Origin: DATMNI01 sp963817515
GTDB lineage: Bacteria > Acidobacteriota > Terriglobia > Bryobacterales > Bryobacteraceae
Length of the DNA stretch: 64,000 bases
Assembly: GCA_963817515.1 (NCBI GenBank)
Contig: CAWFPJ010000039.1
Location: 496,001 to 560,000 of the forward strand
Reading direction: 5' to 3'
Each line of letters opens with the position of its first letter. The stretch's first letter is position 1. Made by a program: the position numbers and the translations under genes. Shown here one piece after another: positions 17,643-28,401 of this stretch. The notes under the pieces are model-generated. The model was not told where the DNA came from and did no database searches. It saw nothing but the letters and a program-made list of their open reading frames with translations.

Positions 17643-19593
17643 GAACCGTCCCTTCCGTATTTGGAAATTCCCTCAAACACAATAATGACACTATTAGCTC
17701 TTTGAAGTGAAACTGCGACTTTTGGAAGTCGTCCAGAACTTTGCGAATCGCCGGTCGGTCGGCGGGCGTCTCTAAGCGGCCCGCGGTGTACCGGAAGTAT
17801 TGCTTAACCACGCATTCCTGGCACAGCGGACTCTTGGCCATCACGGCTCCCAGTTGCGGGAGCGCCGAGAACTGCGAGTCGGTAATACCGGCCACATATC
17901 CCGTGCCATCGATGTCGAGGCTCATGGTCTTGGCTGGCTTCCGTCGCCCGTCTTCTCCCCGGGGTCCAGTGAAAAACTCCAGTGTGAACTTATCGCGTTT
18001 GGCGCCAATGGCGTCGAATTTCTCGAAACCAAACCCGATCGGATCGATCAGTTTGTGGCAGGTTGCGCAACTCGGATTGGTGGCGTGCTCAGACATCCGG
18101 TCGCGATTTGTCTGGGGCTTCGCCTCCGTAACGGCCGGAAGATTGGTGTTCACGCCGGCCGGCGGATCGGGAACGTGCTGGCATAGAAATTGTTCCCGCA
18201 CGAACAGTCCGCGGGCCGTGGGTGAAGAATCCTCGGGCTTCGCCGTGAGGGCCAGGAACAACCCTTGGCCCAGTATCCCTGCCCGCTCCGATCCGGCCGG
18301 GAAGGCCACCTTGTCGAACTCTTTGGCCGGCGCCGGCACTTTATAGATCGGAGCCAGGTCGGCGTTCACGTAGCCGTAGTTCGCGGTGAAAAGCTCCATG
18401 AAGTTGCGATCGTTCCAGACCAGGTCGCTCACGAATGTACGCGCCTCCTGGGTCATAGCGACGGCTGTCTCGCGTGTGAATTGCGGATACTTGCGCCGGT
18501 CTTTGCTGGCAGTCAGAACGCGGTCGAAGCGCAGCCACTGACTGGTGAATTCATTCAGTGCTTCGCGGGCGCGCGGATGGTCCAGCATGCGCCGCGCAAC
18601 CTTTTGGACGCCTTGCGGAGTCGCCAGTTCGCCTCGAGCCGCTGCGCCGAACAATTCCGCATCCGGCATACTATCCCAGATCGCGTAGGAAAGCCTGCTG
18701 GCGGTTACGTATGCCTTCGCCTTCGCGTCTGAGGCTTCATCTGGCCGGAAAAGAAAATTCGAGGACTGAAGCATAGCCTCAATTACAAGCTGCGCGCCCG
18801 CTACGAAATCCGTTTCCTTGCTGAGAAGTGTTTCGTACCGCTTTTGCTCGTCCGGATCGAGCGGCCGCCGGAACGCTTTCAGTCCGAACTCGCGCACGAA
18901 CCGCGCGCGGCAGGCAGCCGACGGTTTACAAGGAATCAGCCCGCGGGTATCGCCGCCGCGGAAAGCATTGCGAGCCAGTTTCTCCGCAGCCCCGCTGTAG
19001 GCTTCAATCAGCAGCGGCGAGAGGCTCTGGGCCTGAGATTGATTGGTAAAGCCGTTGATAAAATCCTCGGGCGGAAATTGGTCGGCGGGCCGCGTCTGGT
19101 CCCCTAATAGATCGCGAACTGTGTGGTTGTACTGGCTGTGCGTGAGCCGCCTCAGTGCCGGCTGCGGCTTCACTTGCCCCACCCCCGCTGCCTCCTGCTC
19201 CCGGTACTTCAACGCATTGGTCAACTCCACACCGGAAAGCAGCGTCAGTTTTTGAATCCAGTCTCGGAGAATAACCTCTTCCGGACTTCCCGGCTTGATG
19301 CGTTCTCCACCAGCGTGAGGGATCCGGTTGGTAGGCTTCTTGAAGAGCAACGAATTATCCGGCCGCTCGCGATCAATCAGCGTCACGAGCGATTTTCCGA
19401 ATGCCTCGATCTTCTCGGGTGGGGAGTCGGGTTCCGGAAAATGGAGGCGCGTGGCCGATGCCACACCGTCCGGATTATGGCAGGAACGGCAGGCGGCCTT
19501 CTCCATCACCTGATAAAGGCCCGATCCAAAAGGAGTCTCCTGAGCCATAACGGGAGACAAAGCAACGAGAAAAGAAGCTAAACGTTTAGTCAA
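17614..19593 (-). CDS. DUF1592-type multidomain protein with cytochrome-like N-terminus
   Basis: A 659-aa exported protein with the domain string DUF1587-DUF1595-DUF1592-DUF1588-DUF1585. The N-terminus carries CRSCHNPDG, a CxxCH haem-type motif, near residue 35. RRLTHSQYNHTVRDLLGD marks DUF1587, CRARFVREFGLKAFRRPL marks DUF1595, and NPSCATCHKLIDPIGFGFE in DUF1588 holds a second CxxCH. The start is a TTG at 19593, because no ATG precedes the signal sequence (LASFLVALSPVMAQ). Family function is unknown; the haem motifs suggest periplasmic electron transfer tied to the DUF1552 partner. Confidence 0.9.
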   Translation of the reverse strand: MTKRLASFLVALSPVMAQETPFGSGLYQVMEKAACRSCHNPDGVASATRLHFPEPDSPPEKIEAFGKSLVTLIDRERPDNSLLFKKPTNRIPHAGGERIKPGSPEEVILRDWIQKLTLLSGVELTNALKYREQEAAGVGQVKPQPALRRLTHSQYNHTVRDLLGDQTRPADQFPPEDFINGFTNQSQAQSLSPLLIEAYSGAAEKLARNAFRGGDTRGLIPCKPSAACRARFVREFGLKAFRRPLDPDEQKRYETLLSKETDFVAGAQLVIEAMLQSSNFLFRPDEASDAKAKAYVTASRLSYAIWDSMPDAELFGAAARGELATPQGVQKVARRMLDHPRAREALNEFTSQWLRFDRVLTASKDRRKYPQFTRETAVAMTQEARTFVSDLVWNDRNFMELFTANYGYVNADLAPIYKVPAPAKEFDKVAFPAGSERAGILGQGLFLALTAKPEDSSPTARGLFVREQFLCQHVPDPPAGVNTNLPAVTEAKPQTNRDRMSEHATNPSCATCHKLIDPIGFGFEKFDAIGAKRDKFTLEFFTGPRGEDGRRKPAKTMSLDIDGTGYVAGITDSQFSALPQLGAVMAKSPLCQECVVKQYFRYTAGRLETPADRPAIRKVLDDFQKSQFHFKELIVSLLCLREFPNTEGTVHVADNHQPR

Positions 19594-19702
19594 TGAAACC
19601 GCCGTTCTCTATTGTTAAACAAGTTTTCGGCCTGCGCAAGTTTTTATGGGAGCCCATCCGGTGGTATACTAGCCTCGCAAACAGGCTGGAGTTGAAACTA
19701 GC

Positions 19703-21682
19703 GTGACCTTTCGAACAATCCTTAGTTTATTTTTGGCGTCGACCCTCGCGCATGCGGCCTCCCAGCGCGATCTGGCGGAGTGGGTAATCCGGTGGGAAGG
19801 CCGAGTGATGCTTGAAGGCGTCCCTCAGCCGGTGAATGATCTTACGCAACTGCCGCCGGGCGATTTTCGCATTGTCGGCGTGGACCTTACCGGCGCCGTT
19901 ATGGTCACCGGCGAACTCGCAAAGCTCGGCGAATTGACGTCGCTGCGTGAGCTTTATCTTCCAGGCCCCATCTGGAATCCCGGGGGCGGCAATGAAGATG
20001 GAAATCCGGTTTTCAAAGTTCTGGCTAATCTCAAAAATCTGGAAAAGCTTTATATAGGGTGGCACTTCAACGCCCAGATCAACGTTCGCGACACCGGGAT
20101 TGCCAACTTGGCCGGGATGACGAATATGTCGGATTTTCGCTGTGCGGGCTGCCGGATTACCAACCTTAGTCTTGCGCCGTGGGTCAAACTTCGCAGTCTG
20201 GATTTGAACTACAGCCCGTTCACTGACAAGGGCCTTGAAGGGTTGGTGGGGCTGAACCAATTGCGGCGGCTAATGCTGCGCGACAGCATGATCACCGACG
20301 ATGGACTGAAGCATCTGAGCGGGCTGGTAAACCTGGAAGAACTCGATCTGGGCGGAACCCGGATCACCGAGAGAGGCGTCGAGGCTTTGCGCCCCCTCAA
20401 GGCCATGCGTAAGCTGAATCTCCAGGGTGTGCAGGCAACCGATGCCAGCATGGATGTCCTGGCGGGGATGCCTCATCTGCAGGTTGTGAATTTATACCGC
20501 ACGCTGGTCACGAACTCGGGCGCGGCGCGTCTTCAGGGTCTCAAAGAACTGAGTGATGTCGATCTGCGCTATAGCCGCGTCACGTCGAACGGAGTCGACT
20601 CCCTGCGTACAGCCCTGCCGAAATCCAAAGTACAGTTCGCCGGTTCCTCGACGATCCGGCCGAAGACTGCAGCGGCGGACCACCCCTCAGCGGATACGGA
20701 TAAAGCGATCGGCGCCTGGGTCCAGGCGATGGGCGGCAAGGCCGACTTCGCGGGCGATCGCTTGAAAACCATTGACCTGTCGTCCACCGCGGTGAGCGAC
20801 GCGCAGTTGTCGAATTTATCGCGTCTGACGAGTCTTGAAAAGCTGGATCTCCAAGTCACACAGGTCGGCGACTTGGGCGTAACAGCGCTGCAGCATCTTA
20901 CCGGCCTTAAGGATCTCAATCTCAGTCAAACCACGGTTTCGGACGCTGGCCTTGCGAAGCTGGCAGGATTGAGTCAGCTCCAAGTCTTGAAGCTGGCTGG
21001 AACCTTGGTTGAAGGCCGGGGTGCGGCACACCTGGGCGGCTTGACCAGCCTGCGGGAGTTGGACCTGGCTGGGGCTCACGTGGATGACCAGGTGTTGGCG
21101 CAGATCGCAAAGCTTACAGGGTTGGAGCGTCTGAAGCTCAGCTTCACCGATATTACGGACAACGGAATCAAGCAGCTCGCGGGCCTGAGCAAGCTCCAGG
21201 TTCTCGACCTGTCCGGCACCGACGTAGCGGACCAGGCGATGGCGCAGGTTGCCACGCTGACGAATTTGCGCGAGCTCTACCTGAATCATACCCGCTTCAC
21301 CGACAAGGGTCTGCTCCTGCTCAAACCGCTAGAAAATCTGGAGCGGATTGAGATGTTTCGGACCCGCGCCGGCAACGCGGGCGTGGAAGTCCTGGGCTCG
21401 TTGAAGAATCTGACGGTGGTGAAATTGGACTATACGTCGGTTGACGATAAGGGCCTCGGGCCTCTGTTGAGTCTGCCGCGAATTCGCGAACTGAGCATGG
21501 ATTCGACCGGCGTTACGGATAACGGTGCCGAGGCGTTGAAATCGATCGCCAGCCTGAAGTCGCTGAATTTATATCACACGCTGGTTACGGAAAAGGGACT
21601 TCAGGACCTGAAAAGCTCCCTCCCTTCCTGTCAGGTCGTTTTCGATCGCGATTCGGCGCTACCAACTCGAAGGAGCAAGTAA
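19703..21682 (+). CDS. Secreted leucine-rich repeat protein with two LRR blocks
   Basis: A 659-aa protein starting at GTG 19703 with GGAG upstream, a signal peptide (ILSLFLASTLAHAAS) and about twenty bacterial LRRs of the LxxLxxLxLxxTxVTDxGL kind. Two LRR blocks are separated near residues 312-365. Each block is preceded by a short module with a conserved W(V)xxxGG-like core: LAEWVIRWEGR at the start and AIGAWVQAMGGK near residue 335. The layout implies an internal duplication. It has no transmembrane or sorting segment at the C-terminus, so it may be free periplasmic or extracellular. A protein-binding role is the general expectation for LRRs. Confidence 0.85.
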   Translation: MTFRTILSLFLASTLAHAASQRDLAEWVIRWEGRVMLEGVPQPVNDLTQLPPGDFRIVGVDLTGAVMVTGELAKLGELTSLRELYLPGPIWNPGGGNEDGNPVFKVLANLKNLEKLYIGWHFNAQINVRDTGIANLAGMTNMSDFRCAGCRITNLSLAPWVKLRSLDLNYSPFTDKGLEGLVGLNQLRRLMLRDSMITDDGLKHLSGLVNLEELDLGGTRITERGVEALRPLKAMRKLNLQGVQATDASMDVLAGMPHLQVVNLYRTLVTNSGAARLQGLKELSDVDLRYSRVTSNGVDSLRTALPKSKVQFAGSSTIRPKTAAADHPSADTDKAIGAWVQAMGGKADFAGDRLKTIDLSSTAVSDAQLSNLSRLTSLEKLDLQVTQVGDLGVTALQHLTGLKDLNLSQTTVSDAGLAKLAGLSQLQVLKLAGTLVEGRGAAHLGGLTSLRELDLAGAHVDDQVLAQIAKLTGLERLKLSFTDITDNGIKQLAGLSKLQVLDLSGTDVADQAMAQVATLTNLRELYLNHTRFTDKGLLLLKPLENLERIEMFRTRAGNAGVEVLGSLKNLTVVKLDYTSVDDKGLGPLLSLPRIRELSMDSTGVTDNGAEALKSIASLKSLNLYHTLVTEKGLQDLKSSLPSCQVVFDRDSALPTRRSK

Positions 21683-21683
21683 T

Positions 21684-22718
21684 ATGCATCAACCAAAAGG
21701 AGCGGCCGTCACTGCCTTGCTGGGCTGTATGGTGTGGGTAACTGGAGTGTCGTTTAGTGGGTCCGCATCGGCGGCGGATATCAAGTCCGGTGGGGACGCG
21801 CAGTGGATCGAAGATGCCGGCGGCTCCGTCATCCGTGACGCTTCCGGCCGCATCACGGGCGTGAATCTGCGAGCCAGTTGGGTCACAGACACGGATTTGC
21901 GCAAGCTGCTTCTGCTGCCGAATCTCAGCTCCCTGGATCTTTCGCTGACTCGAATTACCGATCAGGGAATGCAGGAGCTCAAGAACGCGCCGGGCATCGT
22001 GGATTTGAATCTCTACTTCGCTGAGTACGTCACCGACGAAGGGCTGGCGGCAGTGAAGAATTGGAAGAAGTTGAAGCGCTTGAACCTGCACGGTACGAAA
22101 GTCAGCGACACCACTCTCGACCACATCTCCGGCATCACTACCCTGGAGTATTTGAATGTCGGGTCCGCCATGATAACCGATGTAGGGATTGAACGCCTGG
22201 CCGCGCTCACGAAACTCAAGGAGTTGACGATCGGCGGAAATGAGTTGGGCGATCCCGGCCTGCAAGGCCTTCGGCAGATTCCCAGCCTGACCTATCTGGA
22301 TCTCAGCGGAAGGCAGGGAACCGATTCGAACATCTGGGCCATCAGTATGTCGGAGCGGGGTCTGGACGCAGTTCTCTCGCTCAAAGAGTTGAGTGAGTTG
22401 CGCCTCGCCTGCACCTCGAAAGGAATCGGCATAGAGGGCGCCAGGTTCGCCACCGTCAGTGCCATGGATGTTTCGACCGCGTGGCTGGAAAAAATGAAGA
22501 GCCTTCCGAAGCTTGAGAAGCTGCAGTTGCAGGGTTGCAGTCGTGTGAACGACGATTCAATTCACGTCCTGGCCGCTTTTCCTGACCTGCGCGAAGTGGA
22601 CCTGAAGGGCACCAGCGTCACCGACAAAGGCCTGGCGGCGCTGCGTGCGGCCAAACCAAAGATCCTCATCTATTCCGGACCCTGGGACGCGAAATCCGCG
22701 AACTTCAGAAACAACTAG
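21684..22718 (+). CDS. Secreted leucine-rich repeat protein, single block
   Basis: A 344-aa paralogue of the preceding LRR protein, starting one base after its stop with AAGGAG overlapping that gene's end, so the two are cotranscribed. It has a signal peptide (LLGCMVWVTGVSFSGSASA), the same capping module (DAQWIEDAGGSVI, residues 38-50), then about ten LRRs with LxxLDLSxTRITDxG patterns. The pair probably act together on one ligand. No family-specific function is known. Confidence 0.85.
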   Translation: MHQPKGAAVTALLGCMVWVTGVSFSGSASAADIKSGGDAQWIEDAGGSVIRDASGRITGVNLRASWVTDTDLRKLLLLPNLSSLDLSLTRITDQGMQELKNAPGIVDLNLYFAEYVTDEGLAAVKNWKKLKRLNLHGTKVSDTTLDHISGITTLEYLNVGSAMITDVGIERLAALTKLKELTIGGNELGDPGLQGLRQIPSLTYLDLSGRQGTDSNIWAISMSERGLDAVLSLKELSELRLACTSKGIGIEGARFATVSAMDVSTAWLEKMKSLPKLEKLQLQGCSRVNDDSIHVLAAFPDLREVDLKGTSVTDKGLAALRAAKPKILIYSGPWDAKSANFRNN

Positions 22719-22744
22719 TCTTGAGGCAGACAATCTTGGCCGCT

Positions 22745-22761
22745 GCCGCCTTTCAGGCGGC
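22745..22761. terminator. Hairpin after the LRR genes
   Basis: GCCGCC-TTTCA-GGCGGC, 26 bases beyond the LRR stop. There is no T-run, so it is either a weak terminator or an mRNA end-protecting hairpin. Confidence 0.4.
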
Positions 22762-22873
22762 TTGGCTCCGGTACGCGTTCGACCGCCGAAACTCTTCAGA
22801 GGCGGGTTCATCCTGAACTCCCTGAGAGTTCCAGATATGATATGGTTGAACACATCTGGAGTCAAGGCATTTG

Positions 22874-24581
22874 ATGTTACGTGTTGTAGGCTTGCTCGCC
22901 ATCGTCGCCAGTCTGCCGGCAATCGCGCAGCCGCGCATCGATCCGCACGCCACCTCGATTCACCCCTTCGCCGGCCAGCGCGGCACCACATTCATTGCCA
23001 CCGTCCGGGGCAGTGGTTTAGCGGGCGCCAGCATCGCCAGCATAGCCAGCGCACCGTTCACCGTAACGGTGGAGGGCCAGGAAGCAGAAGCGCCCAGCGA
23101 GGGCCGTAACAAGAGCGCTACCGATCTGGTCAAACTGCGCGTCGAGGTGCGGCAGGACGCGCAGCCCGGCCGGTACCCGATCCGACTGGTCACTCGCAAC
23201 GGCATTTCGAACGCGCTGCCCCTGCATATCGTGGATTTTCCCGTGCTCCCCGAGCCGGCGGGCGCGCATGAAACACAGGAATCGGCGGTTGCCATCGCGC
23301 AGGCTGCCGGCAGTGTACGCCGGACGCATCGCACGCCGCGGCGAGGTAGATTACTACTCTTTCCACGCAGAGGCCGGCCAGCTCCTCACATTTGAAGTGA
23401 TCTCCGGTTTCCCGCAGATCGCGGCTGCTGGTTCCGCCGCAACCGTGCCCAATTTCGATCCGGCGCTTACCATCTACGAGCCTGCCGGAAGCTGGTTTGA
23501 CCCCAAGCGCCTGAAGCGCATCGCATACAATGACGAGCCGGTATGGGTGTTCGGCAAGCCCACCGACGCGCACCTGGTTCACCGCTTCGCCAGCGCCGGC
23601 GATTACCTGCTGCGCGTCGAAGCTTTCGCAGGCCAGGGCGGGCCGGACTACAGCTACGAATTGAAGATCGCGCCAGGCGCGCTGCCGCAGGATCAGGCGA
23701 TTGGTGCTGAAGGAGGCTGGGACGAGCGGGGCTGGATGCGGCGCCTGGATGCGGCTCGCTTGAATCAACTCGCGAAACGCGGCGGCAAAGAGGGCAAGCA
23801 ACCGCCGATTGAAACCTATCGCGCCGGGCCCGAAGCCGCCGTTTTCAAATTGCCCGGCACGCTCGAAGGCACGCTGGCGCACCCCGGCACAACACATCGC
23901 GCGCGCTTCCATTTGGATAAGTCCAGCCGACATCGCCATTGAAATCGAAACGCCCGCCGCCGCGCCACCGTTTTTCAATCCGATCTTCCGTCTGTTGAAC
24001 AACGCGGGCGAAGAAGTGGCCAGCAGCATCTTCGCCGGCAAGGGCGCCTGTAGCGGTGCCATGACCAAATCGATGCAGGCCAAGACCATTCTGCCGCTGC
24101 GTGACCCCGGCGACTACACGCTCGAGATCCGCGATGCCACAGCCGATCTCGCCGGCGCGGACTTTCAGTACCGCGTGCAGGTCCGGCCGCAGATTCCGCA
24201 CGTAGGTCAAGTGAAAGTCGATGCCGACAGCGTGAATCTTGCGCAGGGACAGGCGAAAACTATTCGCGTCGCATTCGATCGCGAAGAAGATTATCGCGGC
24301 GCGCGTGATGGTGGCCGCGAAGTCGCTGCCGGCCGGTGTCTCGGCGGTAGCCGGCGCCGATTTTGAACCTGACAAAGATCCACCGTCGTCCATCGGCAAG
24401 CGCGAGCGCTACACCCCGCGAACCGAGCGCGTGGTTCTGGTGCTCACCGCCGATGCCGATGCACCGGTCTCCACACAGCCGCAAGAGATACAGCTGATGG
24501 TGCGTCCGCTGGTGGACGGCAAGCCCGGCGATATTCTCTTCGACCAAAACACTTCCCATGATGGTGCTACCAAAACCGTGA
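22874..24581 (+). CDS. Secreted PPC-like beta-sandwich protein (four frameshifts)
   Basis: A secreted protein with pre-peptidase C-terminal (PPC)-like jelly-roll modules, often encoded beside DUF1549/DUF1553 proteins. After a signal peptide (VVGLLAIVASLPAIAQ) comes a TIG/Ig-like region (IHPFAGQRGTTFIATVRGSG), then GEVDYYSFHAEAGQLLTFEV and PGDYTLEIRDATADLAG typical of PPC. The frame advances by +1 near 23301, 23917, 24300 and 24545. With four single bases removed, the chain ends LPMMVLPKP at TGA 24579-24581. That stop overlaps the GTG of the next gene (GTGA), which supports the reconstruction. ATG 22874 is preferred to the adjacent in-frame TTG. Confidence 0.7.
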
Positions 24582-27084
24582 GACTACTGTTCGCACTCCT
24601 GCTCATTACCAACGCGGCCTGGCCGGCCACCATCGTCTCCCTGCGCACCGTGCCGGCCCAGGCTTCGCTTAAGGGCGCGCGCGCCAGTCAACAGTTCCTC
24701 GCCATCGCAAAATACTCAGACGGCACGGAGCGCGACGTCACCGCGGAAGTGGAATGGCGTCTTTCGAAACCCGCTCTGGCGAAGTTCATGTCCACCGGCG
24801 CGCGTGGCGCCATCGGCGGACGGCAACCTCACGCTGACCGCGGTACTTTCCGGGAACGAAGCCAAATCGACGCTAACGATCGAAGATGCGGCAGTCACGC
24901 AACCCGTCAGTTTCCGCCGCGAGATCTGGCGCAATCCTCACCAAGCGCGGCTGCAATAGTGCCATCTGCCATGGCGGCGTCAAAGGACAGGGCGGCCTCA
25001 AGCTTTCCGCCAACGCACTCTACCCGGCGGATGACTACGAATGGATCACCAAGGGCGGCGCCTACCAGGTGCTCACCGCCGAGGTAAAAGGCGAACGCAT
25101 CTCCGCGCATCAACCTGGCTAACCCCGACAAAAGCCTTCTGCTGCTCAAGCCCACTGATAGCCGTCCCGCACGGAGGCGGCAAGCGCTTCGAAGCGAATT
25201 CCGAGGACTACAAGACCATCCTGGGCTGGATTCGCAGCGGCGCTCCTTATAGCAACGGCAGATGCCGCGGCAGAAGCGAAACTGACGCGTCTGGAGTTGT
25301 TTCCTCCCATGGCGATCCTGCCCCTGGAAGCGGAGCAGCGCCTGCTGGTAACCGCGCACTTCAGCGACGGCCACACGGAAGATTACACCCACCAGGCGCT
25401 CTACACGGTGAACGACGGCGAAGTCGCCGCGGTCAGCGCGGGCGGCGTGGTCAGCGCCAAACGGCGCGGTGAAACTTCCATTCTGGTCCGCGCGGCCGGC
25501 CAGGTTGCCAGCGTCGGGGTCGGCGTGATCGGCCCGCCCGTGCCGGACTACCCGAAAATCCCGCGCGGCAACTTCATTGACGAATACGTCTTTGAAAAGC
25601 TGCGCAACTTCCAGATCATTCCTTCCGATCTTGCCGGCGATTCCGAATTCCTGCGCCGCGTCTGTCTCGACCTCACCGGCACTCTTCCGCCGCCGCAGCG
25701 CGTGCGCGACTTCCTGGCCAGCACCGATCCGAAGAAACGCGAGAAGCGTGATCGACGCGCTGATCGCATCGCCCGAGTTCGTCGACTACTGGACCTTCCG
25801 CTTCTCCGACCTTTTCCGCGTCTCCATCTTTGGCAACGGCCTGTCTCCCAAGTGGATGGCGGAATACTGGGAGTGGATTCGCGCCAACGTTGAGAGCAAC
25901 CGCCCCTACGACGAGGTCGCGCGCGAGCGCATCGCCGTGGAAGGCTACAAACCGCCGTCGCGCCACTTCCTGCCGTACAACCAGATCGGAACTCCGGCCG
26001 ACGCCATGGCCGAAGAGGTCCGCGTCTTCATGGGGCGCCGCCTCGATTGCGCGCAGTGCCACAATCATCCCTACGAAAACTGGAGCCAGGACCAGTTCTG
26101 GGGCATGGCGGCATTCTTCTCGCGTATGTTCCGCATGGGCCAGGTGGTGGTGGACCACCCCACCAATATGGACCTCGGCACGCAAAGACGTGGGCGGGAG
26201 CATGGACCTGCTGCATCCGCGCACCAAGGCCGTGGTTAAGCCGGCCCTGCTCGACAATTCGCCGCTGAACATCACTCCGGAGGGCAATCCGCGCAAAGAG
26301 CTGGCGCGCTGGATGACGTCGCATCCTTACTTCGCCGAAGCGGCGGTGAATCGCATCTGGGGATATTTTTTCGCGCGCGGCATCGTCGATCCCGTGGACG
26401 ATTTCCGCTCCACCAATCCGCCCACGCATCCCGAGCTGCTGGCGGCGCTGGCGGCGGACTTTCGCGAGCCACGGCTACGACCTGCGCCGCCTGATGAAGA
26501 CCATCGTTTCGTCGCGCACCTACCAACTGTCGCACCGGCCCAACGCCACCAATCGCGAGGACGTGACCAATTACTCGCGCTCTCTCTCGCGCGGGCCTCG
26601 ACGCCGAGGTGCTGCTGGATGCGGTGGCCGACGTGACCGGAATTCCCGAGACCTTTTCGACGGCCATAACGGAGGGCGCGACCGTGGGGCAGGCCCCGGC
26701 CGGCACGCGCGCGATTCAGTTGCGCGATCCCGACACTTTCTTCTCGCGCTTCCTGGAACTGTACGGGCGCGTCCAATCGCGGCGCCGTTCCGGAACGGAA
26801 CAACAAGGCGAACCTCAGCCAGGCGATGCACGTGCTGGCCGGATCCACCTATGTGGACCGCCTCAGCCAGCCCAATGGCCGCCTGGCGAAGCTGCTGCAA
26901 TCGGGCGCAACCGATGAGCAGATTTTCAGCGAGTTCTACCTCGCCGCGCTCAGCCGTCCGCCGGCCGACGGATGAAGTTCAGGAGTTGAAAACCATTCTG
27001 GCGCAGCGCGGCGATCGCGAAGCCGGACTGCGCGAATTTGTCTGGGCCTTGATTAGCTCCCGTGAATTCGCGGAGAATCATTAA
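24578..27084 (+). CDS. Ig-like + DUF1549/DUF1553 (PSD1-type) surface protein (eleven frameshifts)
   Basis: Exported protein of unknown function. The corrected order is: signal peptide (LLFALLLITNAAWPA), first Big_2-like Ig domain, a cysteine segment (GCNSAICHGG), second Ig domain (LFPPMAILPLEAEQRLLVTA), DUF1549 (NFIDEYVFEKLRNFQI, LDCAQCHNHPYENW with a CxxCH) and DUF1553 (AAVNRIWGYFFARGIVDP, ending SSREFAENH at TAA 27082). The frame moves +1 at about 24803, 24941, 25104, 25156, 25259, 25747, 26184, 26467, 26597, 26771 and 26963. All eleven are explained by one extra base each, and no protein segment is lost. The GTG start at 24578 overlaps the previous stop. Confidence 0.75.
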
Positions 27085-27094
27085 AGGAGAACCG

Positions 27095-28399
27095 ATGCAA
27101 CATCCAACGTCCCGCCGAAGTTTCATCACCGCCGGATCGCTCGGCTTTCTGGGACTCTCTCTGCGCGAGGCGCTCGCGGCCGCGGCTGAGACCGATTCTC
27201 CCGTGAACGGCAAAGCCAAGGCCGTGATCCTTTTCTGGCTCGAGGGCGGCCCCAGCCACATCGATACGTGGGACCCCAAGAGCAACAGCAACTTCAAGCC
27301 GATCTCCACCAACGTGGCGGGCATCCAGATTTCCGAACTGCTGCCGAAAATGGCCAAGCGCATGGACAAGTTTGCGCTGGTCCGCTCCATGCACACCCTC
27401 GGCACGGACCATCCGCAAGCCACGCATTACGCCATCACCGGCCACGAGATCAATCCGGCGATGCAGTTCCCCAGCCTGGGCTCGATCATCACGAAGGAGA
27501 TGGGCCCGCGCAACGCCGTGCCGCCGCACGTGCTGGTTCCCAAGTGGGACCGCAACCGCCAATACGAAGAATACTTTCGCGCCGCATTTCTCGGCGGCGA
27601 TTACGATCCGATGTGCATCCCGGACCCAGCGAAGCCGGGTTTCGAAGTTACCGACCTGAGTCTGCCGAAGAGCGTTTCGCAGGCAGCGGTGGAAAGCCGC
27701 TCGGCTTTTCTGAAGGCCGTTGACCGGCAATACCGCGCGCTGAATGACACTGCGGAACATGCCAACATGGACGCCTTCACCGCGCAGGCCTGGAAGATGA
27801 TCCTGACGCCGGCGGTGCGCGATGCTTTCGACCTTTCGAAGGAATCCGACAAGATGAAGGAGCGCTACGGCAAGGATTCGATCGGCCAGTCCTGTCTTCT
27901 GGCGCGCAGACTGGTGGAAGCCGGCAGCCGTTTCGTTACGGCGGCAGGGTACCACTCGGTTTCGTGGGACACCCACAGCGACAACGACAAGGGCCATCGC
28001 GACCGTCTGACTCCGCCTCTGGACCGAACGCTAACCGCGCTGGTGGAAGACCTGGAAGAACGCGGCTTGCTGGAATCGACACTGGTCATCGCGATGGGCG
28101 AATTCGGCCGCACTCCTATCATCAACCCCAATCTGGGCCGCGACCACTGGCCGAACTGCTGGTCCCTCGCGCTGGCCGGCGGCGGTATCAAGACCGGCCA
28201 GGTAGTGGGCGCGAGCGACGAACGCGGCGCCAACGTGACCGACCGCGTAGTGACGATGGGCGACCTGTACGCCACCATCTATCAGACACTGGGCATCGAC
28301 TGGAAGAAGGAATACAGAAGCCCCATCGGCCGGCCGGTGAAGATTGCCAATTCGCTGGACGACAGAACCGGTTCGCCGGTGAAGGAACTGCTGGCATAG
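27095..28399 (+). CDS. DUF1501 secreted protein, copy 1
   Basis: A 434-aa protein of the DUF1501 family, which has an alkaline-phosphatase/sulfatase-like fold and usually pairs with DUF1549/DUF1553 proteins. A twin-arginine-like signal (SRRSFITAGSLGFLGLSL) is followed by ILFWLEGGPSHIDTWDPK near residue 45 and MGEFGRTPIINPNLGRDHW near residue 340, the conserved metal-site neighbourhood. ATG 27095 follows AAAGGAGA by 4 bases; longer in-frame starts overlap the upstream gene and lack a ribosome site. Unlike its two upstream neighbours the gene is intact. Activity is unproven in the family. Confidence 0.9.
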   Translation: MQHPTSRRSFITAGSLGFLGLSLREALAAAAETDSPVNGKAKAVILFWLEGGPSHIDTWDPKSNSNFKPISTNVAGIQISELLPKMAKRMDKFALVRSMHTLGTDHPQATHYAITGHEINPAMQFPSLGSIITKEMGPRNAVPPHVLVPKWDRNRQYEEYFRAAFLGGDYDPMCIPDPAKPGFEVTDLSLPKSVSQAAVESRSAFLKAVDRQYRALNDTAEHANMDAFTAQAWKMILTPAVRDAFDLSKESDKMKERYGKDSIGQSCLLARRLVEAGSRFVTAAGYHSVSWDTHSDNDKGHRDRLTPPLDRTLTALVEDLEERGLLESTLVIAMGEFGRTPIINPNLGRDHWPNCWSLALAGGGIKTGQVVGASDERGANVTDRVVTMGDLYATIYQTLGIDWKKEYRSPIGRPVKIANSLDDRTGSPVKELLA

Positions 28400-28401
28400 C
28401 T

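Noticed and set aside
22874..27084. Programmed +1 frameshifting as explanation for the repeated frame changes
   Set aside because: The shift contexts share no slippery motif or stop codon, and fifteen efficient shifts in a row would give almost no product. Insertion errors explain them more simply.
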